A stretch of 32,472 nt of DNA from Oscillospiraceae bacterium (GCA_022793675.1 JAAWDH010000027.1:1-32472); one strand, 5' to 3'; shown: positions 1 through 9,493, counted from the first letter of the stretch. Notes: a model not told the origin generated them from the letters alone. Made by a program: numbers and translations.

Positions 1-551
1 AGCTGCTTTTTTCAGGAAGTCGGCAGAAGAGTAGGTCGACTGCTCTGGATAAGCCCCCAGGAACCGCAAACGGGTAAACTCGTCTATGGCGGTATATTGG
101 AAAAGACGCTGGCTGCGGTCAGCTAAACAATTCAGCGGCACGACTTTCACGTCGATCTGCACGCGCTGGCCTGGGTAGGTCATCTGCTCATAGGGCTTGG
201 GAACATAGCTGGCATAGGGTTTGGGAGCAGGACTCATTCCAAGTTTTCGCATCACTCGAAATAAACTCTCCGGGCGGCGGGTATAACCCCTCTTTTTCAA
301 TCGGCACCATAATTCAGGCAGTCCCAGGGTGGGATTTCTCCGCCGCATATTTCGGATGAGTGTCAGTTCTTCTTCCGTATGCTCATTAGGATGGTGGTAT
401 GGCCGCTTTGAGTGTTCAACGAGAGATTCTACGGTACCATCCCATCGCACCCGCCAGAAGTAGATGTAAAATCGGAGCGGTTATATTTCTGCCGGCTTTG
501 CTGACGCCATATTTTTCTGCGTATTGCATTGAGGGATTGACGGTACTTCAT
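1..551 (-). pseudogene. Decayed IS3/IS481-type DDE transposase, cut by the window edge
   Basis: Read on the minus strand from an ATG at 551, the sequence gives MKYRQSL, then continues through three frames with YAEKYGVSKAGR, KYNRS and FYIYFWRVRWDGTVE. From about 475 to the window edge one frame stays open. That part carries a helix-turn-helix-like stretch (MRRRNPTLGLPELW, RRPESLFRVMRKLG) and the start of an rve-type integrase core (VQIDVKVVP, YTAIDEFTRLRFLGAYPEQS), which are typical of transposases common in Clostridia. One-base indels near 530, 487 and 475 break the frame three times within about 60 bp, and one leaves a TAG stop. The gene is therefore very unlikely to make transposase. The catalytic C-terminus lies beyond the left edge. 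The element's right end is at 695-722. The family is recognised from motifs only; the exact IS name is not known. Confidence 0.8.
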
Positions 552-694
552 GTCTTGTGTTATACTAATATTTATGAGAGATGAGGTCTCCTTTCGGGTA
601 GATGTTGTGTGGTAACTCCATTTTAACCGATTTGGCCTCATCTTTCTATCTTTTTATTTCCTTTTTTCGTTTCCTCCTCTTCATTTCTCCTCTC

Positions 695-722
695 CCTGTC
701 CAATATCTATTGTACTCCTACA
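695..722 (-). repeat. Terminal repeat of the insertion sequence (right end)
   Basis: This 28-bp stretch ends in TGTACTCCTACA and lies 144 bp upstream of the transposase remnant. It recurs with one mismatch (T/C at the tenth base) at 3844-3871. Read inwards it begins TGTAGGAGTACAATAGAT, a plausible terminal inverted repeat with a TG tip. It marks the likely right boundary of the element. The left end is outside the window. Confidence 0.6.
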
Positions 723-752
723 AACGGGCGTGTTCTAACCCGTAGTTGGGGC

Positions 753-781
753 TTGACAATTGCCAAAAAACCTGTTATAGT
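753..781 (+). promoter_or_regulatory. Sigma-A promoter of the leuS T-box transcript
   Basis: TTGACA at 753-758 is followed, after exactly 17 bases, by TATAGT at 776-781. Transcription should start near 788-790, about 12 bases before the first T-box helix. This is the best-matching housekeeping promoter in the window. Confidence 0.85.
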
Positions 782-800
782 AGAAGCATATAAGATTTAA

Positions 801-1077
801 ATGCTGTGATGGGGAAAAAGTTCTGACATTCCTGCTTCAGAGAACCGCCGGTTGGTGCGAGGCGGCGCGTGGGGTCTGGATAACTGGCCCCTGAGCATCC
901 GCCTGAACAGGATTTTTCCTTACTAGGCGCGGACGGGTTTCCTTTGCCGTTATCAGGAAGGGCTGTTTGCGGGTTTTTCCGCAGATGGAAGAGCGGGCGT
1001 GGGTCACGCCAAAAAGAATGGTACCGCGGAAGAGGCTGCTTTCGTTTCTTGATAAAGGAACGGAAGCTTTTTATTTT
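801..1077 (+). promoter_or_regulatory. T-box riboswitch, leucine specifier CUG
   Basis: This is a tRNA-sensing leader that lets leuS be transcribed when uncharged tRNA-Leu builds up. The Stem I base pairs ATGCT (801-805) with AGCAT (894-898). Above it, GGG pairs with CCC (888-890). The enclosed internal loop has GTGA on its left strand (806-809) and CTG on its right strand (891-893), so the specifier reads CUG, a leucine codon. The distal part shows AGAGAACCGCC and GGTTGGTG with closing GGCGG (841-865), the usual conserved Stem I end. The T-box sequence around 1014-1029 contains TGGTACCGCGG, whose TGGNACC bulge binds the tRNA 3' end. A strong terminator follows at 1038-1077. Promoter, specifier, T-box motif, terminator and downstream gene all agree. 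Confidence 0.92.
1038..1077 (+). terminator. T-box attenuator terminator
   Basis: GCTTTCGTTTC (1038-1048) and GGAACGGAAGC (1057-1067) form an 11-bp stem with two G-T pairs and an 8-base loop, followed by TTTTTATTTT. The hairpin lies between the T-box motif and the leuS ribosome binding site. This is the position expected for the alternative to the antiterminator. Confidence 0.88.
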
Positions 1078-1102
1078 CCCGGAAAGAAAGGAACATTGTT
1101 TT

Positions 1103-3520
1103 ATGGAAAAAGTTGAACGCTATGATTTCAGCGCGATTGAAGCTAAGTGGCAGCGCTATTGGGATGAGCACGGCACCTTTAAAGCCTCCGACGACTTCTC
1201 AAAACCCAAGTTTTATCCGCTGGTGGAGTTCCCCTACCCCTCCGCCCAGGGGCTGCACGTCGGCCATCCCAGGCCCTATACGGCGCTGGATATCGTCGCA
1301 AGGAAGCGCCGGCTTCAGGGGTATAACGTCCTTTACGCAATGGGTTGGGACGCTTTTGGTTTGCCAACCGAAAACTATGCGATCAAAAACCACATCCACC
1401 CTGCTGAGGTGACCAAGGCCAACGTTGCCCGCTTCAAAGCGCAGCTGAAATCGCTGGGGCTTTCTTTCGACTGGGACCGGGAGATTAACACCACCGACCC
1501 TGATTATTACAAATGGACGCAGTGGATTTTCATCCAGCTGTTCAAAAAGGGTTTGGCTTACAAAAGCGAGATGAACGTCAACTGGTGTATAGGCTGCAAG
1601 TGCGTGTTGGCCAATGAAGAGGTGGTCGGCGGCGTCTGCGAACGCTGCGGCGGCGAGGTGGTGCACAAGGTCAAGTCCCAGTGGATGCTGCGGATTACCG
1701 AGTATGCCCAGCGGCTGCTGGATGACCTTGAAGGCGTAGATTATTTTGACCGCATCAAGGCTACCCAGGTGAACTGGATTGGCCGGTCGACCGGCGCCGA
1801 GGTGCAGTTTGGCACGACAGCCGGCGATACGCTGACAGTCTACACTACTCGTCCCGATACCCTGTTTGGGGCGACTTATATGGTCATTTCGCCTGAGCAC
1901 CCGATGATTGAAAAATGGGCCGACAGGCTTTCCAATATGGATGAGATCCGCGCTTACCAGGCCGAGGCTGCCCGCAAGTCCGACTTCGAGCGCACCGAGG
2001 TCAACAAGTCAAAAACCGGCGTGCGGCTGGAAGGGGTCAAAGGCATTAACCCGGTCAACAATCAGGAAATCCCGATTTATATTTCCGACTATGTGCTGGT
2101 CAGCTACGGTACTGGGGCGATTATGGCTGTGCCGGCCCATGATACCCGTGACTGGGAGTTCGCCAAGAAATTCGGCATTCCAATGGTGGAGGTTGTCAAG
2201 GGCGGCGACATTGAAAAAGAGGCTTTCACCGACTGCGAAACTGGCGTGATGGTCAATTCCGGCTTTTTAAGCGGCATGAGCGTTGAGGAGGCCAAGGAGG
2301 CCATCAAGACCTGGCTGGAGGAAAACAGCAAAGGCGTGCGCAAGGTCAACTATAAGCTGCGCGACTGGGTTTTTGCCCGTCAGCGCTATTGGGGCGAGCC
2401 TATCCCGATTGTCCACTGCGACAAGTGCGGTTATGTGCCGATCCCCGAAAGTGAGCTGCCGCTTAAACTGCCTGATGTAGAAAGCTACGAAACAACTGGG
2501 GACGGCGAATCCCCGCTTTCCAAAATCGAAAGCTTTGTCAATACTGCCTGTCCCTGCTGCGGCGGGCCGGCCAAGCGCGAAACCGACACAATGCCCCAGT
2601 GGGCGGGGTCGTCCTGGTATTTCCTTCGTTATATTGATCCTAAGAATGACGATATACTAGCGGCGAAAGAAAAGCTCGACTATTGGATGCCTGTCGACTG
2701 GTACAACGGCGGCATGGAACACACGACGCTGCATCTGCTCTATTCGCGTTTCTGGCACAAGTTCCTTTACGACATTGGCCTTGTTTCCTGCAAAGAACCA
2801 TACAAAAAGCGCACCAGCCACGGGATGGTACTGGGCGAGGACAACCAAAAAATGAGCAAATCCCGCGGCAATGTCATCAATCCTGACGAGGTAGTGGCGG
2901 AGTTCGGCGCGGACACGATGCGCCTTTACGAGATGTTCATGGGCGATTTTGAGAAGAGCGCCCCCTGGAGCCAAAGCTCGGTGCGGGGCTGCAAGCGCTT
3001 TTTAGACAGGGTCTGGAACCTGCAAAATAACGTCGTCGACGGCGAGGGCTACCGTCCAGCGTTGGAAGTGGCCTTTAACCGCACCATCCGCAAGGTGTCC
3101 GAGGATATCGAGACCCTGAAGTACAACACAGCTATTGCGGCGATGATGTCGCTTTTGAACGATATTGAGGCCCAGGGAGGCGTCAGCCGCCGGGAATTCC
3201 GGGATCTGCTGATTATCCTCAACCCTTTCGCGCCCCATATCACCGAGGAGATTTTCGAGCGCATGGGTTTTGGCGGCCCAATCACCAGCCAAAGCTGGCC
3301 GGAATGGGACGATGCCAAATGCGTCGAAGCCCAGGTCGAAATCGTCGTGCAGCTCAACGGCAAAGTGCGGGCCAAGATGACGGTGGCAGCGGATATTTCC
3401 GCGGACGAGGCCATCGCCGCCGCTAAGGCCAACGAAAAAATTGCCGCTGAAATTGCTGGCAAGCAGGTGGTCAAGGAGCTTTACGTCAAAGGGCGACTAG
3501 TCAACCTGGTGGTTAAATAA
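1103..3520 (+). CDS. leuS: Leucyl-tRNA synthetase
   Basis: Class I aminoacyl-tRNA synthetase that charges tRNA-Leu in the cytoplasm. The 805-residue product matches the usual bacterial length. It shows HVGH (HIGH signature, residues 52-55), a zinc-ribbon-like Cys4 insertion (CIGCKC and CERCGG), a CP1 editing domain in the middle, a second Cys-rich knuckle (CDKCGY and CPCCGG), and KMSKS at residues 583-587. A tRNA-binding helical and C-terminal region follows. The ATG at 1103 is chosen because GAAAGGAA lies about 10 bases upstream and the protein then begins MEKVERYDF. The open frame reaches back to 944, but that stretch is T-box leader. Expression should follow leucine-tRNA charging through the T-box. 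A strong terminator at 3543 isolates it as a single-gene unit. Confidence 0.97.
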   Translation: MEKVERYDFSAIEAKWQRYWDEHGTFKASDDFSKPKFYPLVEFPYPSAQGLHVGHPRPYTALDIVARKRRLQGYNVLYAMGWDAFGLPTENYAIKNHIHPAEVTKANVARFKAQLKSLGLSFDWDREINTTDPDYYKWTQWIFIQLFKKGLAYKSEMNVNWCIGCKCVLANEEVVGGVCERCGGEVVHKVKSQWMLRITEYAQRLLDDLEGVDYFDRIKATQVNWIGRSTGAEVQFGTTAGDTLTVYTTRPDTLFGATYMVISPEHPMIEKWADRLSNMDEIRAYQAEAARKSDFERTEVNKSKTGVRLEGVKGINPVNNQEIPIYISDYVLVSYGTGAIMAVPAHDTRDWEFAKKFGIPMVEVVKGGDIEKEAFTDCETGVMVNSGFLSGMSVEEAKEAIKTWLEENSKGVRKVNYKLRDWVFARQRYWGEPIPIVHCDKCGYVPIPESELPLKLPDVESYETTGDGESPLSKIESFVNTACPCCGGPAKRETDTMPQWAGSSWYFLRYIDPKNDDILAAKEKLDYWMPVDWYNGGMEHTTLHLLYSRFWHKFLYDIGLVSCKEPYKKRTSHGMVLGEDNQKMSKSRGNVINPDEVVAEFGADTMRLYEMFMGDFEKSAPWSQSSVRGCKRFLDRVWNLQNNVVDGEGYRPALEVAFNRTIRKVSEDIETLKYNTAIAAMMSLLNDIEAQGGVSRREFRDLLIILNPFAPHITEEIFERMGFGGPITSQSWPEWDDAKCVEAQVEIVVQLNGKVRAKMTVAADISADEAIAAAKANEKIAAEIAGKQVVKELYVKGRLVNLVVK

Positions 3521-3542
3521 ACGGCTGTTTCGTTAACAGAAA

Positions 3543-3573
3543 GCCGCCCTGCAAAAGCGGGGCGGCCTTTTTC
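3543..3573 (+). terminator. leuS terminator
   Basis: GCCGCCC (3543-3549) pairs with GGGCGGC (3560-3566), followed by a C and a T-rich run. It lies 23 bp after the leuS stop codon. Confidence 0.85.
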
Positions 3574-3578
3574 CTATC

Positions 3579-3663
3579 GGCCCGTCCTCCCAGACGGGCC
3601 ATTACTATGGGATATTCGCCTGCCGGTAGAGCAGGCCCACTAGTATGGGATAGTGGCTTTTTT
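3579..3663 (+). other. Two further hairpins after leuS, the second terminator-like
   Basis: GGCCCGTC (3579-3586) and GACGGGCC (3593-3600) form a perfect 8-bp stem with a 6-base loop and no T-run. CCACTA (3637-3642) and TAGTGG (3651-3656) form a second stem, followed by C and six T's (3658-3663), which would end plus-strand transcripts. An ACTATGGGATA / AGTATGGGATA near-repeat links the two. The rest of the leuS to 3976 gap holds the flagellin scar and the next promoter. Confidence 0.55.
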
Positions 3664-3787
3664 AACACTGCCGTGTGCCTTCAGGATAGATAGGGCTGAT
3701 CAACAAGCGTTTTCGCTTCCCCATAACCCAAAGGGCCTTCAAATTAAGATCTAGGCAGCATAGTTGCTCGAACCAGTACGATAATGA

Positions 3788-3850
3788 TTACTGGAGCAGC
3801 TGGAGGACCGACTGGGGCTGCTGGTTGGCCTGGGCGAGCATCGCCTGTCC
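3788..3850 (-). pseudogene. Remnant of the flagellin C-terminus (last 20 codons)
   Basis: Read on the minus strand from 3850 to the TAA at 3788-3790, the sequence encodes GQAMLAQANQQPQSVLQLLQ followed by a stop. That is the near-invariant end of bacterial flagellins, so a flagellin gene once stood here. Everything upstream of these 20 codons is replaced by an insertion-sequence end (3844-3871). The seven bases GGACAGG are shared by the flagellin reading and the insertion-sequence end, which points to a junction at short homology. There is no start codon and no expression is expected. The identification rests on the peptide motif, which is highly specific. Confidence 0.8.
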
Positions 3851-3871
3851 AACATCTATTGTACTCCTACA
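3844..3871 (-). repeat. Solo insertion-sequence end next to the flagellin remnant
   Basis: This stretch matches 27 of 28 bases of the IS end at 695-722, in the same orientation. The element's interior should therefore lie to the left, yet the flagellin tail begins there instead. It is a solo remnant with no transposase attached. Confidence 0.7.
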
Positions 3872-3900
3872 TACAGGCTTTTTGGCAGGTTGAAGCCGCC

Positions 3901-3929
3901 TTGTTTTTTGCGGGAAAATCTGTTATACT
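3901..3929 (+). promoter_or_regulatory. Promoter of the D-amino-acid operon
   Basis: TTGTTT (3901-3906), 17 bases, then TATACT (3924-3929). It lies 46 bp upstream of the deacylase start and just outside the insertion-sequence end. Confidence 0.6.
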
Positions 3930-3975
3930 CAAAGGCAGATAAATAATCGCGCCAAGCGCAGACAGGAGACATTTT

Positions 3976-5574
3976 ATGGAAAGTATCTTGCTGAAAAATG
4001 GGCTGGTCATTGATGGTTTGGGCGGGCCGGGCAGGCGGGCCGACGTCTTGCTGAAAGACGGCAGGGTCGCGGAAATTGGCAGCCCGGCCGGCGGCAGCCG
4101 GGTTATCGACGCCGAAGGCTGCATAGTCTGCCCAGGCTTTGTGGATATTCACCGCCACTGCGACGCAAAGCCCCTGAACGATCCGGATTTTGGCCGCCGG
4201 GAATTGATGCAGGGCATAACCACTGTTGTCGTCGGCAACTGCGGCATCAGCCCTACGCCCTGTCCGGCGGACGATGCCGGCGCTAAGGAAATGTACGACT
4301 TTGATGAGGCTGTGTTGGGCCCGTTAACCCTTGATTTGCCGCGCAGTTACGGCGAGTTCATCAAAAAAATCGGCGAGACGGCGCTGCCAGTGAATTTTGC
4401 TTCGATGATTGGCACCGGCGCGGTAAAAATTACTGTCAAAGGTTTCTCCAACACTCCCTATACCGAGGAAGAAATTGCCAAGGCTCGGGCGCTGGTTGAG
4501 GACGCGATGGAGCGCGGGGCCTGCGGGGTGTCGCTGGGGATTATGTACCTGCCTGAGTGCTACTCTACCGCCGAGGAGTTTGCCCGCATCTTGGAGCCAG
4601 TGGGACGGTACGGCCGCACGGTTACCGTCCATATCCGCGGCGAGGGCGACAGTATGGTCGAAAGTGTGGAAGAAGCTATCGCGATTGCCAAAAAAGCAGG
4701 CTGCGCGCTGGAAATCAGCCACTTTAAAAGCTGCGGCGTCCACAACTGGCGGCGGGAAATCCACAAGGCCATCGCTTTGATTGAAAAGGCCAGGGACGCC
4801 GGACAGGATGTTACCTGCGATTTTTACCCCTATGACGGCGGCAGCACTTCGCTGACCACCATGCTGCCGCCGGTGTTTGTGGCTGGCGATATGGCCGGTG
4901 CGCTGCGGCGGCTGGGGACGCCGGAGGGTGTGGAGGAGTTTCGCTGTACAAGTAGGGTTCCTTATGACGATTGGGATAATTTCTGCGTGACGTTGGGCTG
5001 GGAGAGGATTATCATCAGCGGCGTTACAGAAGAACGCTTCCGGCCAATGTTGGGGATGACGGTCACCGCCGCTGCCAAGAAGTTTGGCTATCCTGACGCC
5101 GAAGCCTTGGCCGCCGACCTGATGCACAGCGAAAACGGCAAAACAGCAATTATCAATATGAGTATGTGCCAGGATGATATTGATACAGTGGCGAAACTCC
5201 CATACAGCAATATTATTTCCGACGCCATCTATGCTGATACCGACACCCCTCACCCGCGGATGTTCGGCGCTTTTCCCAAAGTCATCCGGGAGTATGTGCG
5301 GGAACGGGGCCTTTATACGATGGAGGAGGCCATCCGCCGCATGACCGCCCAGCCGGCGGCGCGGATGAAGCTGCCGGGACGGGGCGTTTTGACCGCCGGC
5401 GCGTTCGCCGATGTGCTGGTATTCCGGCCCGACGAACTTTGTGACCATGCGACTTTTACCGACCCGGCGAGGCTCTCTTCTGGGGTGTCCTATCTGTTTG
5501 TCAATGGGGAACTGGTTATCGACCGCGGCGAGCTTTTGGAAAATGCCCGCTATGGCCGACAGATTTTGCTTTAA
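3976..5574 (+). CDS. N-acyl-D-amino-acid deacylase (amidohydrolase superfamily)
   Basis: Predicted cytoplasmic zinc hydrolase that removes an acyl group from N-acyl-D-amino acids. The 532 residues fit D-aminoacylases of the amidohydrolase superfamily. A small beta domain (1-50) leads into PGFVDIHRHCD, with H59 and H61 as metal ligands. GNCG then places C89, the unusual cysteine ligand of this family. H219 (VHIRGEGD) and H249 (ISHFKS) are the expected later ligands. A C-terminal HPRMFGAFPKVIREYVRERG-type block and GAFADVLVFRPDEL complete the fold. GGAGA lies nine bases before the ATG. The next gene starts 15 bp downstream and probably shares the transcript; it encodes a D-amino-acid-type PLP enzyme. 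A dipeptidase or other amidohydrolase specificity cannot be excluded from sequence alone. Confidence 0.88.
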   Translation: MESILLKNGLVIDGLGGPGRRADVLLKDGRVAEIGSPAGGSRVIDAEGCIVCPGFVDIHRHCDAKPLNDPDFGRRELMQGITTVVVGNCGISPTPCPADDAGAKEMYDFDEAVLGPLTLDLPRSYGEFIKKIGETALPVNFASMIGTGAVKITVKGFSNTPYTEEEIAKARALVEDAMERGACGVSLGIMYLPECYSTAEEFARILEPVGRYGRTVTVHIRGEGDSMVESVEEAIAIAKKAGCALEISHFKSCGVHNWRREIHKAIALIEKARDAGQDVTCDFYPYDGGSTSLTTMLPPVFVAGDMAGALRRLGTPEGVEEFRCTSRVPYDDWDNFCVTLGWERIIISGVTEERFRPMLGMTVTAAAKKFGYPDAEALAADLMHSENGKTAIINMSMCQDDIDTVAKLPYSNIISDAIYADTDTPHPRMFGAFPKVIREYVRERGLYTMEEAIRRMTAQPAARMKLPGRGVLTAGAFADVLVFRPDELCDHATFTDPARLSSGVSYLFVNGELVIDRGELLENARYGRQILL

Positions 5575-5589
5575 GGGAGGGGAATAGGG

Positions 5590-6678
5590 ATGAACTATTC
5601 ATTTAGCGGCCAGGAAAAGGTTTTCTCCCCCCAGCTGGTCTATTATAAAGATATTATTGAACAGAACATCAGCCGGATGGCTGAGATTGCCGGCGACCCC
5701 AAACGCCTATGGCCCCATGTTAAAACCCACAAGATGGCGGAGATGGTCAAGCTTCAGCTGGCAAAAGGCATCCGTCATTTTAAATGTGCGACGATTGCCG
5801 AAGCCCAGATGTGCGCGGAAGCCGGCGCAGAGGCGCTGCTGCTGGCTTACCCGCTGGTGGGGCCGAACCTTGGGCGGTTTTTGACGCTGTGCCAGCGTTA
5901 CCCCGGTACCGTTTGCTATGCGATGTCCGATAATACGGAGCAGGCGGCGCTGATGGGAAAGGCGGCGTTGGAAGCTGGGACAGAGCTCTTGCTGATGATG
6001 GATGTGGATATTGGCCAGCACCGCACCGGCGTGCCGCTTGACGACGTCGTCGGAACCTACCGCAGCTGGGCTGCCCTGCCCGGCGTGCGGATGTGCGGGC
6101 TGCACTGCTACGACGGCCACCGCCATGAGCAAAATTACGCCCAGCGTTTGGCCCTTGTTGAAGAAACCGATAAACAGATTCTCGCCATAAAAGAGGCGCT
6201 CCAATGCGGTTTGGTGATCCTTGGCGGTACCCCCTCCTTCCCCTGTCACGCAGCGCTGACAGAGGAAGCCCTCAGCCCCGGCACCTGCGTGGTACAGGAC
6301 GCCGACTACCAGCGGATGTATCCCGATATGCCCTTTACCCCCGGCGCGGCGGTGCTTACCCGGGTGATCAGCCGCCCGGGCCGGCAGGAGTTTACGCTGG
6401 ATATGGGCACTAAAGCCGTCGCCAGCGACCCCGCCGTCAAGGCGGTCATTGCCGGTATGGAATACGCCGAAACGGTGCTGCACAATGAGGAGCATTGGGT
6501 TGTCCGGGTGCCAGAAGAGCATATCGCCGACATCCCGCCCATCGGCGCAATACTTTTTGCTGTCCCTTCCCATATCTGCCCCACAACCGCCCTTTATCCT
6601 TCCGTCCCAGTTATCGAAAATGGCGGGATTATTGGGGAATGGACGGTAACTGCCAGGAATCGCTGTATCGGTATCTGA
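5590..6678 (+). CDS. D-threonine aldolase / D-serine dehydratase-like PLP enzyme (fold type III)
   Basis: Cytoplasmic PLP enzyme with the alanine-racemase-type N-terminal barrel, 362 residues. The sequence WPHVKTHK supplies K45, the expected Schiff-base lysine of the D-threonine aldolase/D-serine dehydratase family. Near the C-terminus, PSHICPT gives H328 and C330. A His-x-Cys zinc pair is typical of D-serine dehydratases, while D-threonine aldolases usually have His-x-Asp at this place, so a dehydratase-like activity is slightly favoured. Start: AGGGAGGGG lies about seven bases before the ATG. It follows the deacylase by 15 bp in one operon. The simplest inference is that the deacylase frees a D-amino acid and this enzyme breaks it down. 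The substrate cannot be fixed from sequence. Confidence 0.82.
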   Translation: MNYSFSGQEKVFSPQLVYYKDIIEQNISRMAEIAGDPKRLWPHVKTHKMAEMVKLQLAKGIRHFKCATIAEAQMCAEAGAEALLLAYPLVGPNLGRFLTLCQRYPGTVCYAMSDNTEQAALMGKAALEAGTELLLMMDVDIGQHRTGVPLDDVVGTYRSWAALPGVRMCGLHCYDGHRHEQNYAQRLALVEETDKQILAIKEALQCGLVILGGTPSFPCHAALTEEALSPGTCVVQDADYQRMYPDMPFTPGAAVLTRVISRPGRQEFTLDMGTKAVASDPAVKAVIAGMEYAETVLHNEEHWVVRVPEEHIADIPPIGAILFAVPSHICPTTALYPSVPVIENGGIIGEWTVTARNRCIGI

Positions 6679-6709
6679 ATGATAGGACATCACCTTTCAA
6701 AATCTGTAA

Positions 6710-8227
<1,518 letters not shown>

Positions 8228-8228
8228 G

Positions 8229-8275
8229 CGGCTTGGCTCTGCTAAGCCAGGCAGCGCCGTACTCTTTGTGCCCCT
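8229..8275 (-). repeat. Half copy of the dispersed hairpin repeat
   Basis: GGCTTGGC, a TCT loop and GCTAAGCC form an 8-bp hairpin with one G-T pair. It is followed by AGCGCCGTACTCTTTGTGCC, which resembles the part after the hairpin in the copy at 23866-23980. It starts within two bases of the glycosidase stop codon and may act as its terminator structure, although no T-run follows. Confidence 0.45.
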
Positions 8276-8329
8276 CAAATTTTCCGCCGTTGTCCCAGGG
8301 TAACAGCATTTAAAAGATGGTAGAAGAAT

Positions 8330-8430
8330 TTATCGACGCAGAAGACGTGTAAATTTGTGCTTGCGCGTATCCTAGCGATTAAAAGTCTTTGCAGAGCTTT
8401 CTTCAGAAAGCGACCCGTATCTTTCGTATT
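8330..8430 (-). repeat. Dispersed intergenic repeat, copy 1 (hairpin lost)
   Basis: Shared blocks with the copy at 23866-23980 are TATCGACGCAG, CGTGTAAATTTGT, GCGATTAAAAGT, GCTTTCTTC and AAAGCGACC, in the same order and orientation. The central palindrome present in the other copies is missing here and only GCAGAGC remains. No reading frame of note lies within it. Confidence 0.7.
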
Positions 8431-8478
8431 CTTTCAGATCTCTAAATGCTGTTGCCCTGGCTGTTGTTCTGTGAAGCA

Positions 8479-8507
8479 TTGACTTTGCCCGTATAATCTG
8501 ATAGAAT
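8479..8507 (+). promoter_or_regulatory. Promoter of the structured leader and hydrolase-MurF-Ddl operon
   Basis: TTGACT (8479-8484), 17 bases, then TAGAAT (8502-8507). The start of transcription would be near 8514, directly before the structured RNA. Confidence 0.65.
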
Positions 8508-8513
8508 AAAAAA

Positions 8514-8626
8514 GGTTGAGGATTATAGTGGGTATTCGATGTACGGTGCCAGTACGGCATCCCGGGGTTTGGCTCCCCGGCAGCTCACCAGATATGCCCC
8601 AGTCCGATAGGCTGGGGCTTTGCTTT
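8514..8626 (+). ncRNA. Structured leader RNA or small RNA with terminator, class not recognised
   Basis: The segment of about 110 nt has its own promoter and ends in a terminator hairpin: GCCCCAG (8596-8602), a 9-base loop, CTGGGGC (8612-8618), then a T-rich tail. Inside it, CCGGGG (8562-8567) pairs with CCCCGG (8575-8580), enclosed by GGTG (8545-8548) with CACC (8586-8589). GGGTAT (8530-8535) near the 5' end can pair with ATGCCC (8594-8599). That pairing overlaps the left arm of the terminator and would disrupt it, which is the layout of a riboswitch-type switch. It precedes the alpha/beta hydrolase start by 80 bp. I could not match it to a known riboswitch or small-RNA class. The structure is worked out by eye. 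Confidence 0.5.
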
Positions 8627-8704
8627 TCAGATACTAGTTCTTTTTTCAAAGCTACGGCGCTATGCTGTAAAGGGGCGGCTAAGATAGGGGAGGGAGCGTT
8701 CAGG

Positions 8705-9493
8705 ATGCGGATTCAGATAGGCCAAATAGACGTGAATTATCTCGACGAAGGCCCTGCCGACGCCGGTGAGGCGGTGGTATTCCTTCACGGATGGGGGGCG
8801 AACATCACCCTTTACCGGCCGATTTTTGGACTGATTGCCGAAAAAAGGCGGGTGGTAGCGATGGATCTTCCCGGCTTTGGGGAGACGGCCGAGCCGGATG
8901 CGCCGTGGGAGGTGCGGGATTTCGGCGATTTTGCGACGGCGTTTATCCAGGCGCTGGGGCTGAAACAGGTGCTGCTGTTCGGCCATTCCCACGGCGGGCG
9001 GGTCGCGCTGGATATAGCGGCAAGGGAGAACCTGCCCTTTACCCTGACGCGGGCCATCCTGATGGACAGCGCCGGGGTGCTGCCCCAAAAGACGCTTTGG
9101 CAGAAGCTCCGCCAGCGCCAGTATAAAATCGCCCGTACCGTCTTAGCGCTGCCGCCGGTGAAGGCCCTTTACCCCGATGCGCTTGAGAACCTGCGGCGTT
9201 CCCGCGGGTCGGCAGACTACCAAAACGCTTCGCCGCTGATGCGGCAGACGCTGGTCAAGGTGGTCAACACCAGCATGGAGTGGGCAATGCCCAAAATCAA
9301 GGCGCCGGTGCTGCTTATTTGGGGGGAAGACGACACCGCGACGCCGCTTGCCGATGGGGAGCGGATGGAAGCGCTGATTCCCGGCGCTGGGCTAGTCAAA
9401 ATCCCCCGCGCCGGGCATTTTCCCTATGTGGACAGCTGGCCGCTGGTGTCGCGGGTTCTGGCTGCCTTTCTTGATTCAAAGGAGGGGACGTGA
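8705..9493 (+). CDS. Alpha/beta-fold hydrolase
   Basis: 262-residue soluble alpha/beta hydrolase, substrate unknown. The fold's landmarks are present: an oxyanion motif HGWG, the nucleophile elbow GHSHGG with S95, the acid D210 (GEDDTATP) and the base H238 (AGHFP). An N-terminal beta strand and the family's LPGFGET motif are also seen. The ATG at 8705 is chosen because GGGGAGGGAG sits 4-5 bases before it; the open frame extends further upstream, but through the leader RNA and its terminator. The stop codon overlaps the next start (TGATG), so it is translationally coupled to the MurF-like gene. This context suggests a role in cell-wall precursor chemistry. That role is inference only, since this family is very broad. 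Confidence 0.85.
   Translation: MRIQIGQIDVNYLDEGPADAGEAVVFLHGWGANITLYRPIFGLIAEKRRVVAMDLPGFGETAEPDAPWEVRDFGDFATAFIQALGLKQVLLFGHSHGGRVALDIAARENLPFTLTRAILMDSAGVLPQKTLWQKLRQRQYKIARTVLALPPVKALYPDALENLRRSRGSADYQNASPLMRQTLVKVVNTSMEWAMPKIKAPVLLIWGEDDTATPLADGERMEALIPGAGLVKIPRAGHFPYVDSWPLVSRVLAAFLDSKEGT

Noticed and set aside
944-1102. N-terminal extension of leuS
   Set aside because: This stretch holds the T-box motif and terminator. The ribosome binding site and the conserved MEKVERYDF start lie at 1103.
1199-1900. Long minus-strand reading frame inside leuS
   Set aside because: It mirrors the leuS codons, has no ribosome binding site and resembles no protein; leuS itself is beyond doubt.
3976-6678. 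Reading the deacylase operon as a dihydropyrimidinase or urease-type pathway
   Set aside because: The GNCG cysteine motif and later His ligands fit D-aminoacylases better, and no pyrimidine or urea genes lie nearby.
8514-8626. Naming the leader as a known riboswitch (TPP, FMN, fluoride, ZTP, ydaO, THF) or the SRP RNA
   Set aside because: The diagnostic motifs of these classes were looked for by eye and not found.
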